A stretch of DNA of 64,000 bases. Source: Gemmobacter sp. 24YEA27. Its GTDB lineage: Bacteria > Pseudomonadota > Alphaproteobacteria > Rhodobacterales > Rhodobacteraceae. A program made the position numbers and the translations under genes. The DNA lies in assembly GCF_030052995.1 (NCBI RefSeq), contig NZ_JASJPW010000001.1, positions 2,160,001 to 2,224,000 on the forward strand. The letters are read 5' to 3'. Below the pieces are notes generated by a model. It was not told the DNA's origin, searched no databases, and saw only the letters and a list, made by a program, of their open reading frames with translations. Below, piece after piece: positions 47,433-55,765 of the stretch; positions within the stretch are counted from its first letter, which is position 1; each line of letters begins with the position of its first letter.

Positions 47433-48991
47433 TTAGACGAACACTGTCGGCACACCGCCGTTTGCATCCCGAGCCATATTGTACCGGTCCAGCACCCGTT
47501 GAAGGTCACGGTTGGCCAGCTGCAAGACGCTGTGTTCTCCCGGCGCTTTTAGATCCGCCATCCAGCCGCGATACAGGCGCTCTTTTGCTGCCTGGCGCTG
47601 CGCCGTTGACATGGGGGCGCCGTTCCAGGCCTGCGGGATCCCCCACTGGGCCTGAGCGCCCAAAAAATTGACTGCGATCCCAGCCCCGACCGCCCCAGTT
47701 GCCACAACGGCAAAGCTCAGATCTATTGCCGGCCTGACGCTGGCACCAGCGGAGCCATTCGAAAGCCGGTTCCGTCCGCATTTTGCCAGTAGAGCATCTG
47801 GCTGACCTTGCCATAGTGTTGAGCATCCGGGGTTACCACGAGGGAAACGGCAGCGCCCAAAGACGTCTGCCGCGCACCCCACAGATTTCCGCTGATCTGC
47901 GCGATGGTCAGCGGATCGGGCGCAGACACATATCCGTTGTCGGCAGATGAGGACGCGAACATACCGTGGCACGCGGAACCGGCGTTCCAATTCGCAGCTT
48001 CCGGCATTCGCCAGTAGCCACAGACCGCGAAAAAGTCGTTTGCAGCACCATAGATTGTCGCCCACGGCGCGGCCGACGCCCTGACCCCCGCATCGTTGAA
48101 GTTATGGGCGAGAAGTCGAAGCCCCCGCCTGCATTAAGCTGGCCCGGCGCCCGCGCCGGGAACCCGGGTCTGCAAATGGTCCGACCGGAGCAGGTTGCGC
48201 ACTTCCTGCGCATTAACCGGCGCGCCGCCCGGATAAGACCAGTCAAAGTCGAGATCGAAAACGGTCAGTATCCGTCCGCCGCCGTCCTCAATGAGTTTAT
48301 CCAGGCTGGGCAGGGCTTTTGCCGGGCCGCTGCTGACAGTGGGCAATTGAATGGCGGTGGTGGAGTAATTCGTCCTGTGAGCCTCACAGACCAGGGGAAA
48401 GCAGGTGGGTGACAGCATCCGCAAGGGCGAAGCCGCCGAACAACGGCGCGGGGTGAATGCCGTCAGAACGCATACAGGGGCGAGCAGAATTGCCGCTTGC
48501 ATAATAGGAAGGCGCCGCCCCCCAGAAATACTGGTGATCGAGGTGAGCGGCGCCGATTGCCACGGCAACCTCAAGAGCGGCGCGCGTGTACTGAGCCATG
48601 GGGTAGGCATTTGCCGGCTTCTGATCTTCCGGCGGCGAGGTAATCAGGAGGTCAACGAGAGGCACGGCGGCCCTCGCTCGCGTAAGGATCGTGGTGAGAT
48701 TTCCGGCAAATGTGGAGGGGGTGAAAGCTGCGCCCTGATCGTTTACTGATCGCCGGCGATCAGCAGGCCAGGAGCGAAAGTCGCGAGAGACGTCTGCCAG
48801 CGCGCCGCGTTGACGCTGGACCAGGTGTTTGTCGTCGAGCCACTGGAGCCCAGCTTGTGAAAGCAGACACCCCGTGCGGCCGACTGGAAGTCGACCCCGG
48901 CTAGGATTACGATTACTATTGCATAGCGGGGCCGCGATGAAGGCGAAGGGGATCTGCGCTGGCCGTCGGGGTTTTCAGCGGCGTTTACCAC
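47433..48991 (-). pseudogene. prophage tail-fibre-like gene with SGNH-hydrolase part, multiply frameshifted and 5'-truncated
   Basis: Reading across frames from right to left gives FATFAPGLLIAGDQ-type sequence, then SVNDQGAAFTP (SGNH block with Asn-Asp), ARAAVPLVDLLITSPP, and SDGIHPAPLFGGFALADAV (block with catalytic Asp-x-x-His). It continues as LPSLDKLIEDGGGRILTVF, NDAGVRASAAPWATIYGAAN, SGNLWGARQTSLGAAVSLV, and a C-terminus ending GGVPTVFV at 47433. At least four frame changes are needed. The 5' end is lost at the rsgA junction. Downstream (47350-47432) a short frame encodes a hydrophobic stretch VPSILGGAAIWATLIAAILW, perhaps a holin-like fragment. Confidence 0.55.
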
Positions 48992-50066
48992 CTTGACGCG
49001 CGGTTTTGTTGCCGCGCGGGCCGGTCAGAACCGGGGTGTTCGAGAGGTTCTCTTCATGCAGCTTGTGCCAGCGATCGAGGCGGGCAGGGTCGAGCGTTCC
49101 GCCCTTGACGGCGGCCAGCACCGCACAGCCCGGCTCATGGCCGTGGGTGCAGTCGCGAAAGCGGCATTCGGGGGTGAGTTCTGCGATTTCGGCAAACAGC
49201 TGATCCAGCCCGATGGACAGATCGCTGACATAGAGCGACCGGATGCCGGGAGTATCGATCACCATCGCCCCGCCGGCAATCGCATGCAGCGAGCGCGAGG
49301 TCGTGGTGTGCCGCCCCTTTGCGTCATCCTCGCGGATGCTGCCGGTCAGCTGCGCATCCTCGCCGGTCTTTTCCGCAAGCGTGTTCAGCAAAGACGACTT
49401 TCCCACCCCTGACGATCCGACCAGGGCCACCGTCTGACCGGCACCCAGCCATGGCGCCAGCACCCGGGCCGCATCAGGCGATGTGGCATCCAGCCAGACC
49501 GCCTGCAATCCGCGCTGCAATGCGACAGCCTGATCGCGAAAGGCGCCCGGATCCGCGATCTGATCGGCCTTGGACAGCACGATAACCGGCGTGGTTCCGG
49601 CCTCATTCGCGACGGCAAGATAGCGTTCCAGACGCGCCGGGCTGAAATCATCATTGCAGGAGGTGACGATGAACAGCGTATCGACATTCGCGGCGATCAG
49701 CTGTGGCGCCCCGCCGCCATCGCTGCGCCGTTGCAGCAGGGTCTGCCGGTCAAGCCTGCGCACCAGCATCGTGGTTGCGGCCTCTGTCAGGATCCAGTCG
49801 CCCACCGCATAATCTGCGGTATTGGCGCGGGGCGGCAGAGTAAGCCGAACCGGGCCTGCGACAGATTGCGCCGTCATCCTGGCGCGGTGGACGCTCGCCA
49901 CCCGCATTGGCACCAGCCCTGCGTCTTCCTCGCCGAGCTGATCAGCAAAGAAGGCAGACCAGCCAAGAGCGGCCAGTGCCGGATCGCTCAGGGCAGGGCC
50001 GCTCAGGGCTGGGCCGATTTGGGCGGGCGGGATCTGATCGGAGACATGTTTCACACCTGCCTGCAT
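48975..50066 (-). CDS. rsgA: small ribosomal subunit biogenesis GTPase RsgA
   Basis: A circularly permuted GTPase (363 residues) acting in late 30S maturation. An OB-fold N-terminus precedes the G4 motif (LSKADQI), then G1 (LVGSSGVGKSSLLN), G3 (IDTPGIRSL) and the C-terminal zinc motif with Cys/His spacing ECRFRDCTHGHEPGC. The start is uncertain: ATG 50066 or a nearby GTG; upstream in-frame codons lack conservation. The 3' end overlaps the truncated prophage gene by 17 bases. Confidence 0.93.
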   Translation of the reverse strand: MQAGVKHVSDQIPPAQIGPALSGPALSDPALAALGWSAFFADQLGEEDAGLVPMRVASVHRARMTAQSVAGPVRLTLPPRANTADYAVGDWILTEAATTMLVRRLDRQTLLQRRSDGGGAPQLIAANVDTLFIVTSCNDDFSPARLERYLAVANEAGTTPVIVLSKADQIADPGAFRDQAVALQRGLQAVWLDATSPDAARVLAPWLGAGQTVALVGSSGVGKSSLLNTLAEKTGEDAQLTGSIREDDAKGRHTTTSRSLHAIAGGAMVIDTPGIRSLYVSDLSIGLDQLFAEIAELTPECRFRDCTHGHEPGCAVLAAVKGGTLDPARLDRWHKLHEENLSNTPVLTGPRGNKTARQGGKRR

Positions 50067-50262
50067 GTCTGTCACCCGGGACCAATGCAAGCCTGGCGTT
50101 GCAGAGCCGGCAGGTTTTTTCCACCCGACCCGGCTCTGCCATGTGTTTGCAGCACATCGCCTGATCAAACGCGCCCGCATGCCGTCAAACCGCGGTCCGG
50201 GTGGACGCGGACCGCCTGAACGCGCTACACAGGCGTCTCGCGATGACATGGGGGTACAGATC

Positions 50263-50898
50263 ATGCTTTGGGATATCCGGGCACTTATGAAACCTGCCCT
50301 TTCGGTGATCGACCTGATCCCGAATATCCATCGCACACCGGCGCTGGCGATGCTGCGCCGGGCGGTGCTAGACGGGCGGCCCCTGTCAACGCGTCTCTCT
50401 GCGGATGACAAAGAGCTGGCCTTTCTTGATGCCCATGTTGCGATGACTTCGCCTGTCGGGGCAAAAGTCCTGAAGGCGCTTTATACCGGTGGCCATCTCA
50501 GGCTGAAGAAACCTGCGCAGAAATCGCTTCCGGCGCTGGATGCCTATATCGCCACCGAGGCCGCCTTTCGCAGCGAAGTTGCACGGATCATCGCCAGCGA
50601 GGATGCGAAACGCGATCGGCTGGCCGAGATCATCGCCAATCCGGATTGCGCGGATGAAAGCGAGCTGACCCCCTGGCTGATCGACCGCGTTATCTCGGCG
50701 CATCTTGGGCATGGTGCGACCGGTGCCATGCTGATCGCCGGGCTGACCTGTGAGCGGGCGGAACGTATGTCCGCCGGGCCCGGTGACGGCCCAGACCGCG
50801 CGCCGTCCGAGATGATGTGCTGGTGGTTCGATCATGCGGGACAGCGCCAGGGCGATGCCGGGCCTGGTCTCGCTGATAAAACCGCATCCACTGGTTGA
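50263..50898 (+). CDS. hypothetical protein
   Basis: A 211-residue soluble protein starting MLWDIRALMKPALSVIDLI. It is mostly alpha-helical by composition, with several charged helices (DDKELAFLDAHVAM, EAAFRSEVARIIASEDAKRDRLAEI). I do not recognise the family. It is divergent from rsgA; the frame extends upstream into the rsgA 5' region, and ATG 50263 (or 50248) gives a protein that avoids this overlap. Confidence 0.5.
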   Translation: MLWDIRALMKPALSVIDLIPNIHRTPALAMLRRAVLDGRPLSTRLSADDKELAFLDAHVAMTSPVGAKVLKALYTGGHLRLKKPAQKSLPALDAYIATEAAFRSEVARIIASEDAKRDRLAEIIANPDCADESELTPWLIDRVISAHLGHGATGAMLIAGLTCERAERMSAGPGDGPDRAPSEMMCWWFDHAGQRQGDAGPGLADKTASTG

Positions 50899-51338
50899 TC
50901 CGGGGCGTCACAATCAAACGACATCCGGAAATGCCTCAGGCGCAATCATCGTTTTCGCAGGGCCGGCTTCCTGCCTGAGATCACAGCACCGTCGTCAGGG
51001 AGCCGCGCCGTGGCCTCGTGCCGGCTCTTAACCAGCTTTATATGTTGCCGTGTTTGCTGAGATGCCGGCACTTTCAGAAATTCAGAAATTCAGAAATTCA
51101 GAAATTCAGTGATTCAGAAAGGTCGAAATGGATCTTCTGCGAGAACATCGTCATTTCAGACCTCTGAGACAGGCTTGTGCCCTGTCTCCTGCCAGGATGG
51201 GGCGACGACCTCTCCCATTTCCCTTGCGGCGCGCTCTGCCTCGTCAGAGCTGTCCTGAGCTTTCTGTGCCTGATACCTTCGGCGGGGCCTGTCGCCCTGA
51301 TCTCGCGCAAGATTGACGCTCGGACTGGAGCTGCAGGT
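50899..51338. other. 440-bp gap containing a tandem octamer array
   Basis: No gene is recognised. The stretch holds the TTCAGAAA array (51073-51120) and leads into the left direct repeat of the guaA island. Confidence 0.5.
51073..51120. repeat. tandem octamer array TTCAGAAA
   Basis: Four perfect head-to-tail copies of TTCAGAAA occupy 51073-51104. One changed copy (TTCAGTGA) and one more perfect copy reach 51120. There is no spacer, so it is a simple tandem array. Confidence 0.9.
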
Positions 51339-51560
51339 ACCCGTCACAAGCTCTCTGAGCCATGACGGTATGTGCAATCCTGCGATGTCAGAAGGCGCCC
51401 CATACTGCCAGCTCCGCCGTCAATCGCGAGGTTTGCCCAGCGATTGACGGCGAAAGATGCCTGAACGAAAACTTTTTATTTTCAGCGCTTTAATATGGGG
51501 TATCGGCGGTCATCGGCGGTGTTTGGACAGGCCCGAATCATTCCCACTCAATTGTCCGCC
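51339..51560. repeat. left direct repeat of the guaA island with displaced guaA 3' end
   Basis: About 220 bp align with 58969-59185 in the same orientation at roughly four in five identical positions, by eye. Shared blocks include CCGTCACAAGCTCTCT, ATGACGGTAT, AGCTCCGCCGTC, TTTATTTTCAG and ATTCGG. On the minus strand 51538-51555 reads codons for T-I-E-W-E-stop, the GuaA C-terminus of many bacteria, so this is an attachment-site scar. The native guaA in the window ends T-I-E-L-E. Confidence 0.85.
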
Positions 51561-51933
51561 CTATGGGCTAACCAGTTGAAAAACAAAGCGAAAAAATATT
51601 TTTGGGAGGTCGTATGCCGCCGCATCCACCGTCATAAAGCTATCCCTCTTGAAATCATTGGGTTTTTTCGACTGATTGGCTCGAAAAAAAATTCGCCATC
51701 TATCGCCGGTGACGCTCGCCGCTTCAGTTCGCAGAACAGACAGCGAATGTCCTCGCAAGAGCTACATCGTACCGGCTTGCGGTTCTATTTTCCATCTCAC
51801 TCGGAAGATTCCATCGTGAGTCCAGCCAGACTTCGCCTTCATCGGGGTGAGCGCAGAGCCAGTACACGCTTACGACCATCACTGGGCCTCGCCGACCCAG
51901 TAGCCGCTCCATCAATAACATTCGGATTGCACA

Positions 51934-51952
51934 CTAACACTATCAATGTTAG
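51934..51952. promoter_or_regulatory. inverted repeat upstream of the winged-helix gene
   Basis: CTAACA-N7-TGTTAG, with the right arm ending 12 bases before the ATG at 51964. Its position suits autoregulation of the downstream operon, as in antitoxin-type regulators. The surrounding 51570-51720 is unusually AT-rich for the window and probably carries the promoter. Confidence 0.5.
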
Positions 51953-51963
51953 CGTTCGCCACC

Positions 51964-52971
51964 ATGTTATCAAAAGACCTCTCACGCTCGGACGGTCCCT
52001 TTCCTGATGCGCTAGAACGCTACCTGGGAGAGCTTCTTCATGAACGCATTGATGTCCGCCCATTCGAAGCCACGCGCAGCTTGCCGGCATTTATCGGACG
52101 CATCTACGCGCTCTACGAGGCTCGCATTCTTGGACGCCAATGCGTCATCGTTGCCAAGCTCGACGGCACAGGCACTCCCGCCGACATCGCTAAGCATATC
52201 GACATAGTCCGCAATGCCGCCCATGCGACGGTGGCGTTTGCCACCATGACCATCAGTGCGCACAACCGGTCGCGCCTCATCGGTCAAGGTGTTCCTTTTA
52301 TAGTTCCCGGCAACCAGCTCTATATACCGGATCTGGCGATCGATCTGCGCGAGCATTTCCGTGCACCGCGCAACCGACAGGCGGACGGCCTGTCTCCTGC
52401 CGCCCAAACCGTCCTTTTCCATCACATCCTGCACCTCGACCGGAGCATGACAACGCCATCCCTCCTGGCTGACCGCCTGCATTACTCGGCGATGTCGATC
52501 GGCCGAGCGTTCGACGATCTGGTTGCCACCGGCCTCGCCGAAACCGTCCGGCACGGAAAAGAGAGGCGGATTCATTTCAAGGCAGAAGGGCGGCAGCTCC
52601 TGGAGGATGCAACGCCACATCTCCGCAGTCCGGTTCGATCCCAGAAATTCGTGCGCGGAAGCGCCTTCGGCGCGCACCTGAAGCTGGCCGGGGAAACGGC
52701 ACTTTCCCGCCTAACGGAACTGGCTGGCCCCCGTATCGACACGTTCGCCGTCGCCGCCAGCGACTGGAAAGCGATTTCGCAAACTGCGGACCTCGCCGAA
52801 ACCGACCGTGACGACGCCAACTACATCATCGAGACATGGTCCTACGATCCGGCCGCCTTGTCCGACACCGACACCGTGGACGTCCTGTCCCTGTACGCAC
52901 AATTCCGGGATCATCGCGACGAGCGCGTCGCCATGGCCGCGGAACGGCTTTTGGAGAACCTGCCTTGGTAG
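51964..52971 (+). CDS. winged-helix protein, first gene of a three-gene module
   Basis: A 335-residue protein. Residues ~140-210 form a MarR-like winged helix (LFHHILHLDRSMTTPSLLADRL, YSAMSIGRAFDDLVATGLAE, HGKERRIHFK). The N-terminal ~130 residues are a mixed alpha/beta domain I do not recognise. An in-frame ATG at 51946 lies inside the inverted repeat, so 51964 is preferred. Its stop overlaps the start of the nucleotidyltransferase gene by 7 bp. Pairing of a DNA-binding protein with an AbiEii-like gene suggests the antitoxin half of a type IV-like toxin-antitoxin system; this is inference. Confidence 0.75.
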   Translation: MLSKDLSRSDGPFPDALERYLGELLHERIDVRPFEATRSLPAFIGRIYALYEARILGRQCVIVAKLDGTGTPADIAKHIDIVRNAAHATVAFATMTISAHNRSRLIGQGVPFIVPGNQLYIPDLAIDLREHFRAPRNRQADGLSPAAQTVLFHHILHLDRSMTTPSLLADRLHYSAMSIGRAFDDLVATGLAETVRHGKERRIHFKAEGRQLLEDATPHLRSPVRSQKFVRGSAFGAHLKLAGETALSRLTELAGPRIDTFAVAASDWKAISQTADLAETDRDDANYIIETWSYDPAALSDTDTVDVLSLYAQFRDHRDERVAMAAERLLENLPW

Positions 52972-53729
52972 CTGGCATCGATAAATTTCAGAAATACTTC
53001 GCTGGCCATGAGGACCACTACGCCATCATCGGCGGCGCGGCATGCGACCTCCTGTTCGATGAAGCCGGTCTCGATTTCAGGGCCACCAAGGACATTGATA
53101 TGGTGCTCTGCGTTGAGGTGGTCGATGCCGCCTTCGGCACCGCTTTCAAAGCGTTTCTGGATGCCGGCGGCTATCAGGCACGCGAACGCAGCACCGGCGA
53201 AAAGGAATTCTACCGCTTCCACAAGCCGTCGGACCAGAGCGTCCCCTTCATGATCGAGCTGTTTTCCCGCAAGCCGGGCACCCTCGACCTTCCGGAAAAT
53301 GCGGAACTCACACCCATCCCGGTTGAGGAAGACATCGTCAGCCTCTCAGCCATTCTGCTCGACGACGGATATTATGAAGCGTTGCAGTCCGCGAAGCGGA
53401 AGATCGAGGGCGTAACCGTCATCGATGAAACACTTCTCATCCCTTTCAAAGCGCGGGCATTCCTGGATCTGTCCGCACGGGCCGAAGCCGGGGAAAAGAT
53501 CGACAGCAAAAACATCAAGAAGCACCGCAATGATGTGCTTCGCCTGACCCAGCTTCTGCCCGGCGATGCCTCGATCACCTTGCCCGATCAAATTCTCGAC
53601 GACATGCGACGCTTCCTTGATCTGGCAGCGGCTGACGACACTCTCGATCCAAAAGCGCTCAACGTGCCGTTTACCCGCGATGAGGCGATTGCCCTTCTCA
53701 GGTCAGCTTACAAGCTGGCCGATGCATGA
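52965..53729 (+). CDS. AbiEii-like nucleotidyltransferase
   Basis: A 254-residue protein with the minimal nucleotidyltransferase signature: Gly23-Gly24 in YAIIGGAACDLL, then Asp43-x-Asp45 in ATKDIDMVL, and a later acidic position in PFMIELF. AbiEii/AbiGii toxins of this fold transfer nucleotides to RNA. The start is TTG 52965, supported by GGAG ten bases upstream and by the overlap with the preceding stop; the first internal ATG would remove the GG motif. The end overlaps the next gene by ATGA. Confidence 0.75.
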   Translation: MVAGIDKFQKYFAGHEDHYAIIGGAACDLLFDEAGLDFRATKDIDMVLCVEVVDAAFGTAFKAFLDAGGYQARERSTGEKEFYRFHKPSDQSVPFMIELFSRKPGTLDLPENAELTPIPVEEDIVSLSAILLDDGYYEALQSAKRKIEGVTVIDETLLIPFKARAFLDLSARAEAGEKIDSKNIKKHRNDVLRLTQLLPGDASITLPDQILDDMRRFLDLAAADDTLDPKALNVPFTRDEAIALLRSAYKLADA

Positions 53730-54292
53730 GCCGAACCTTCATCTACAGCTTTACTCCGTCATCGCTGGACCCAGCCCCCGGCGCGACCATTGCGTTGGAC
53801 GTCTCGGAGATCGAGGACGCCGGCATTCGCGAGGTGCTTCAAACGCCGGGCGCCGCTTACGGCGCCTGGTCGATCCTCGATGCGCTGCTGTCGCCGACCG
53901 GCATAGGCACGCCTTTCATCTTCAAACAGCCGCTTGGGCAAGCTCGTGAAGTAAAGGTCGCGTTGTCGGGTCTGTTCGGCAGGTTCGTCGCTCGGGCCTA
54001 TCTCGAACGCTACTTCGACCTGTCCATCTTCGCGCATCTCGGTAATCGAGTGGTCGATCTCGAACGTCGTAAACGCGCCAAGATCGTGCGCCTCGCACGA
54101 GGCGACCTCCCCGACTGGATCGCATGCAAATCCGATCTGACTTCGCTTACGATCGCAGAGGCCAAGGGTTGCCACGACCCAGGCGGAACAGCGAAGACGC
54201 GCGGCTTCAAACCCTCATTACCGATCTCGCTGGCGATCCCGCCCGGACCGTCCGTCAACTCCAGACTCAGGAAACCCGCATCAATGCAGTGA
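53726..54292 (+). pseudogene. truncated PD-(D/E)XK-like protein, third gene of the module
   Basis: About 155 genuine residues precede a junction near 54186, after which the frame continues as unrelated sequence to 54292. The end of the genuine part reads LPDWIAC...LTIAEAKG, with Pro129-Asp130 and Glu145-x-Lys147 spaced as in PD-(D/E)XK nucleases. The ATGA overlap with the nucleotidyltransferase shows it was part of the operon. The 3' half, and with it the rest of the fold, has been removed by deletion. The nuclease assignment is tentative. Confidence 0.5.
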
Positions 54293-54440
54293 TCGAACAG
54301 ATCGGCAAGTTGACCGCCGCCGCCTCTGAGCAGAACCGGACCGCGCTCCGTGAGGCTCATGGGCGTCTTGCAACTGCGCGAGCGGCGGCATTGGCTGCAT
54401 CCGACGATCTTTTCGCCGCGGAACCTCTGCCGGACATCGG
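54186..54440 (+). pseudogene. internal fragment of an unidentified coiled-coil gene
   Basis: In the frame beginning SEDARLQTLITDLAGDPA the sequence continues helically (RINAVIEQIGKLTAAASEQN, REAHGRLATARAAALAASDDL) and stops making sense near 54440, where ParB sequence begins in another frame. Both ends are junctions. I do not recognise the family. Confidence 0.45.
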
Positions 54441-54458
54441 CTCGGATATCCGCATCCG

Positions 54459-55634
54459 GTGGAGCTTTCCGAGGAAGACGCCACGGCCTACGACGCCGCG
54501 CAGGACGAGCTTGAGCGCCTGAACGCGGAGTGGGAGGACGCCGACACCGACCTTCCGGACGAGGTGGATGCGCGCCTTGCGGAGCTTGAAGGCGAGATTG
54601 AGCGGATCGACGCCAAGCGCCACGCCTTCGATCCCGATGACATCGCGCGCGGCGGCGTGTTCGTCGTCGTCGCCCATAATGGCGATGTTCGGATCGAGCG
54701 CGGTTTCATCCGCGCCGAGGACGAGGCCCCGGAGCCGGAACCGGAGGAAACCAAGGGCGGCGAAACCGTCATCGACGGCGTGCGCGTCAACGGTGACGGC
54801 GAAATCCTCGACAGCGAGGACGGCGAAGGCGACGACCTTCCCGAAACCGAGCAGGAGCCGGAAGAGGACGCCGGGGATGCGGGCAAGCCGCTGCCCGACT
54901 CGCTCATTCGCGACCTGACCGCGCATCGCACCCTTGGCCTGCGTCTCGCCCTTGGCGAGCAACCAGACATGGCGTTGATCGCCGTGGTCCATGCGCTCGC
55001 CGCGCAGACCTACTATCGGGGCGGCAGCACGGCCCATTGCCTCGAAATCAGCCCGACCAGCAATTACCTCGCCGCCCACGCCGACGGCATCGAGGACACG
55101 GCGGCGGCGAAGATGCTGGCAGATCGCCATGCCGGATGGGCGGCGGACATGCCGCGCGACATGGCGGACCTCTGGGACTTCGTTGCCGGTCTGGACCATG
55201 CGAGCCTCATGGCCTTGCTCGCGCATTGCGCCTCGCTGACCGTCAATGCGGTGAAGCTGCCTTGGGAGAGCAGCAAGCGCCGCGCCCATGAGACGGCGGA
55301 TAAGCTGGCGACGGCGGTGGCGCTCGACATGGCGGCGCACTGGACCGCGACCGCGCGCAGCTATCTCGGGCGTGTCACCATAGCCCACATCCTCGCCGCC
55401 GTGCGCGATGCCCTTGGCGACGAGGCAGCGGAGCGGATCGCGGACAAGAAGAAGGTGGAGATGGCTACCGCTGCCGCGCAGCTTCTGGCCGGAACCGGCT
55501 GGCTCCCGCCCGTGCTGCGCACCGCGCGCCCCGCATGGCTCGACCAGCAGGCCGAGAGCTTCGCCCTCGATACCGTCGAGCCCGCCCCCTCGCAGGAAGC
55601 CCATGATGACCATTTCGCTATCGCAGCGGAATGA
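54459..55634 (+). pseudogene. ParB/RepB-type partition protein, C-terminal part only
   Basis: Residues begin at VELSEEDATAYDAAQDEL and run for about 390 codons: an acidic linker (EPEPEETKGGE, EDGEGDDLPETEQEPEEDAG) and the large C-terminal domain (LPDSLIRDLTAHRTLGLRLAL, NAVKLPWESSKRRAHETADK, LPPVLRTARPAWLDQQAE). This matches the tail of the long ParB proteins of alphaproteobacterial ICEs. The N-terminal ParB nuclease-like and HTH domains are missing, cut at about 54440. No proper start is present. Confidence 0.75.
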
Positions 55635-55765
55635 GGAAGGCAGGCCGGGGGCGCGCAAGCGGCCCCGGCTTTCCTCGCGTCCGAAAAAATCGCGGGCCGC
55701 GCAGTCGCGCGGCCCGATCACCTCGACCGTCGCCATGGTCGCCATCACCGTGAAGGAGGAGAACC

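Noticed and set aside
51073..51120. CRISPR array
   Set aside because: The octamers are directly adjacent with no spacers and there are no cas genes.
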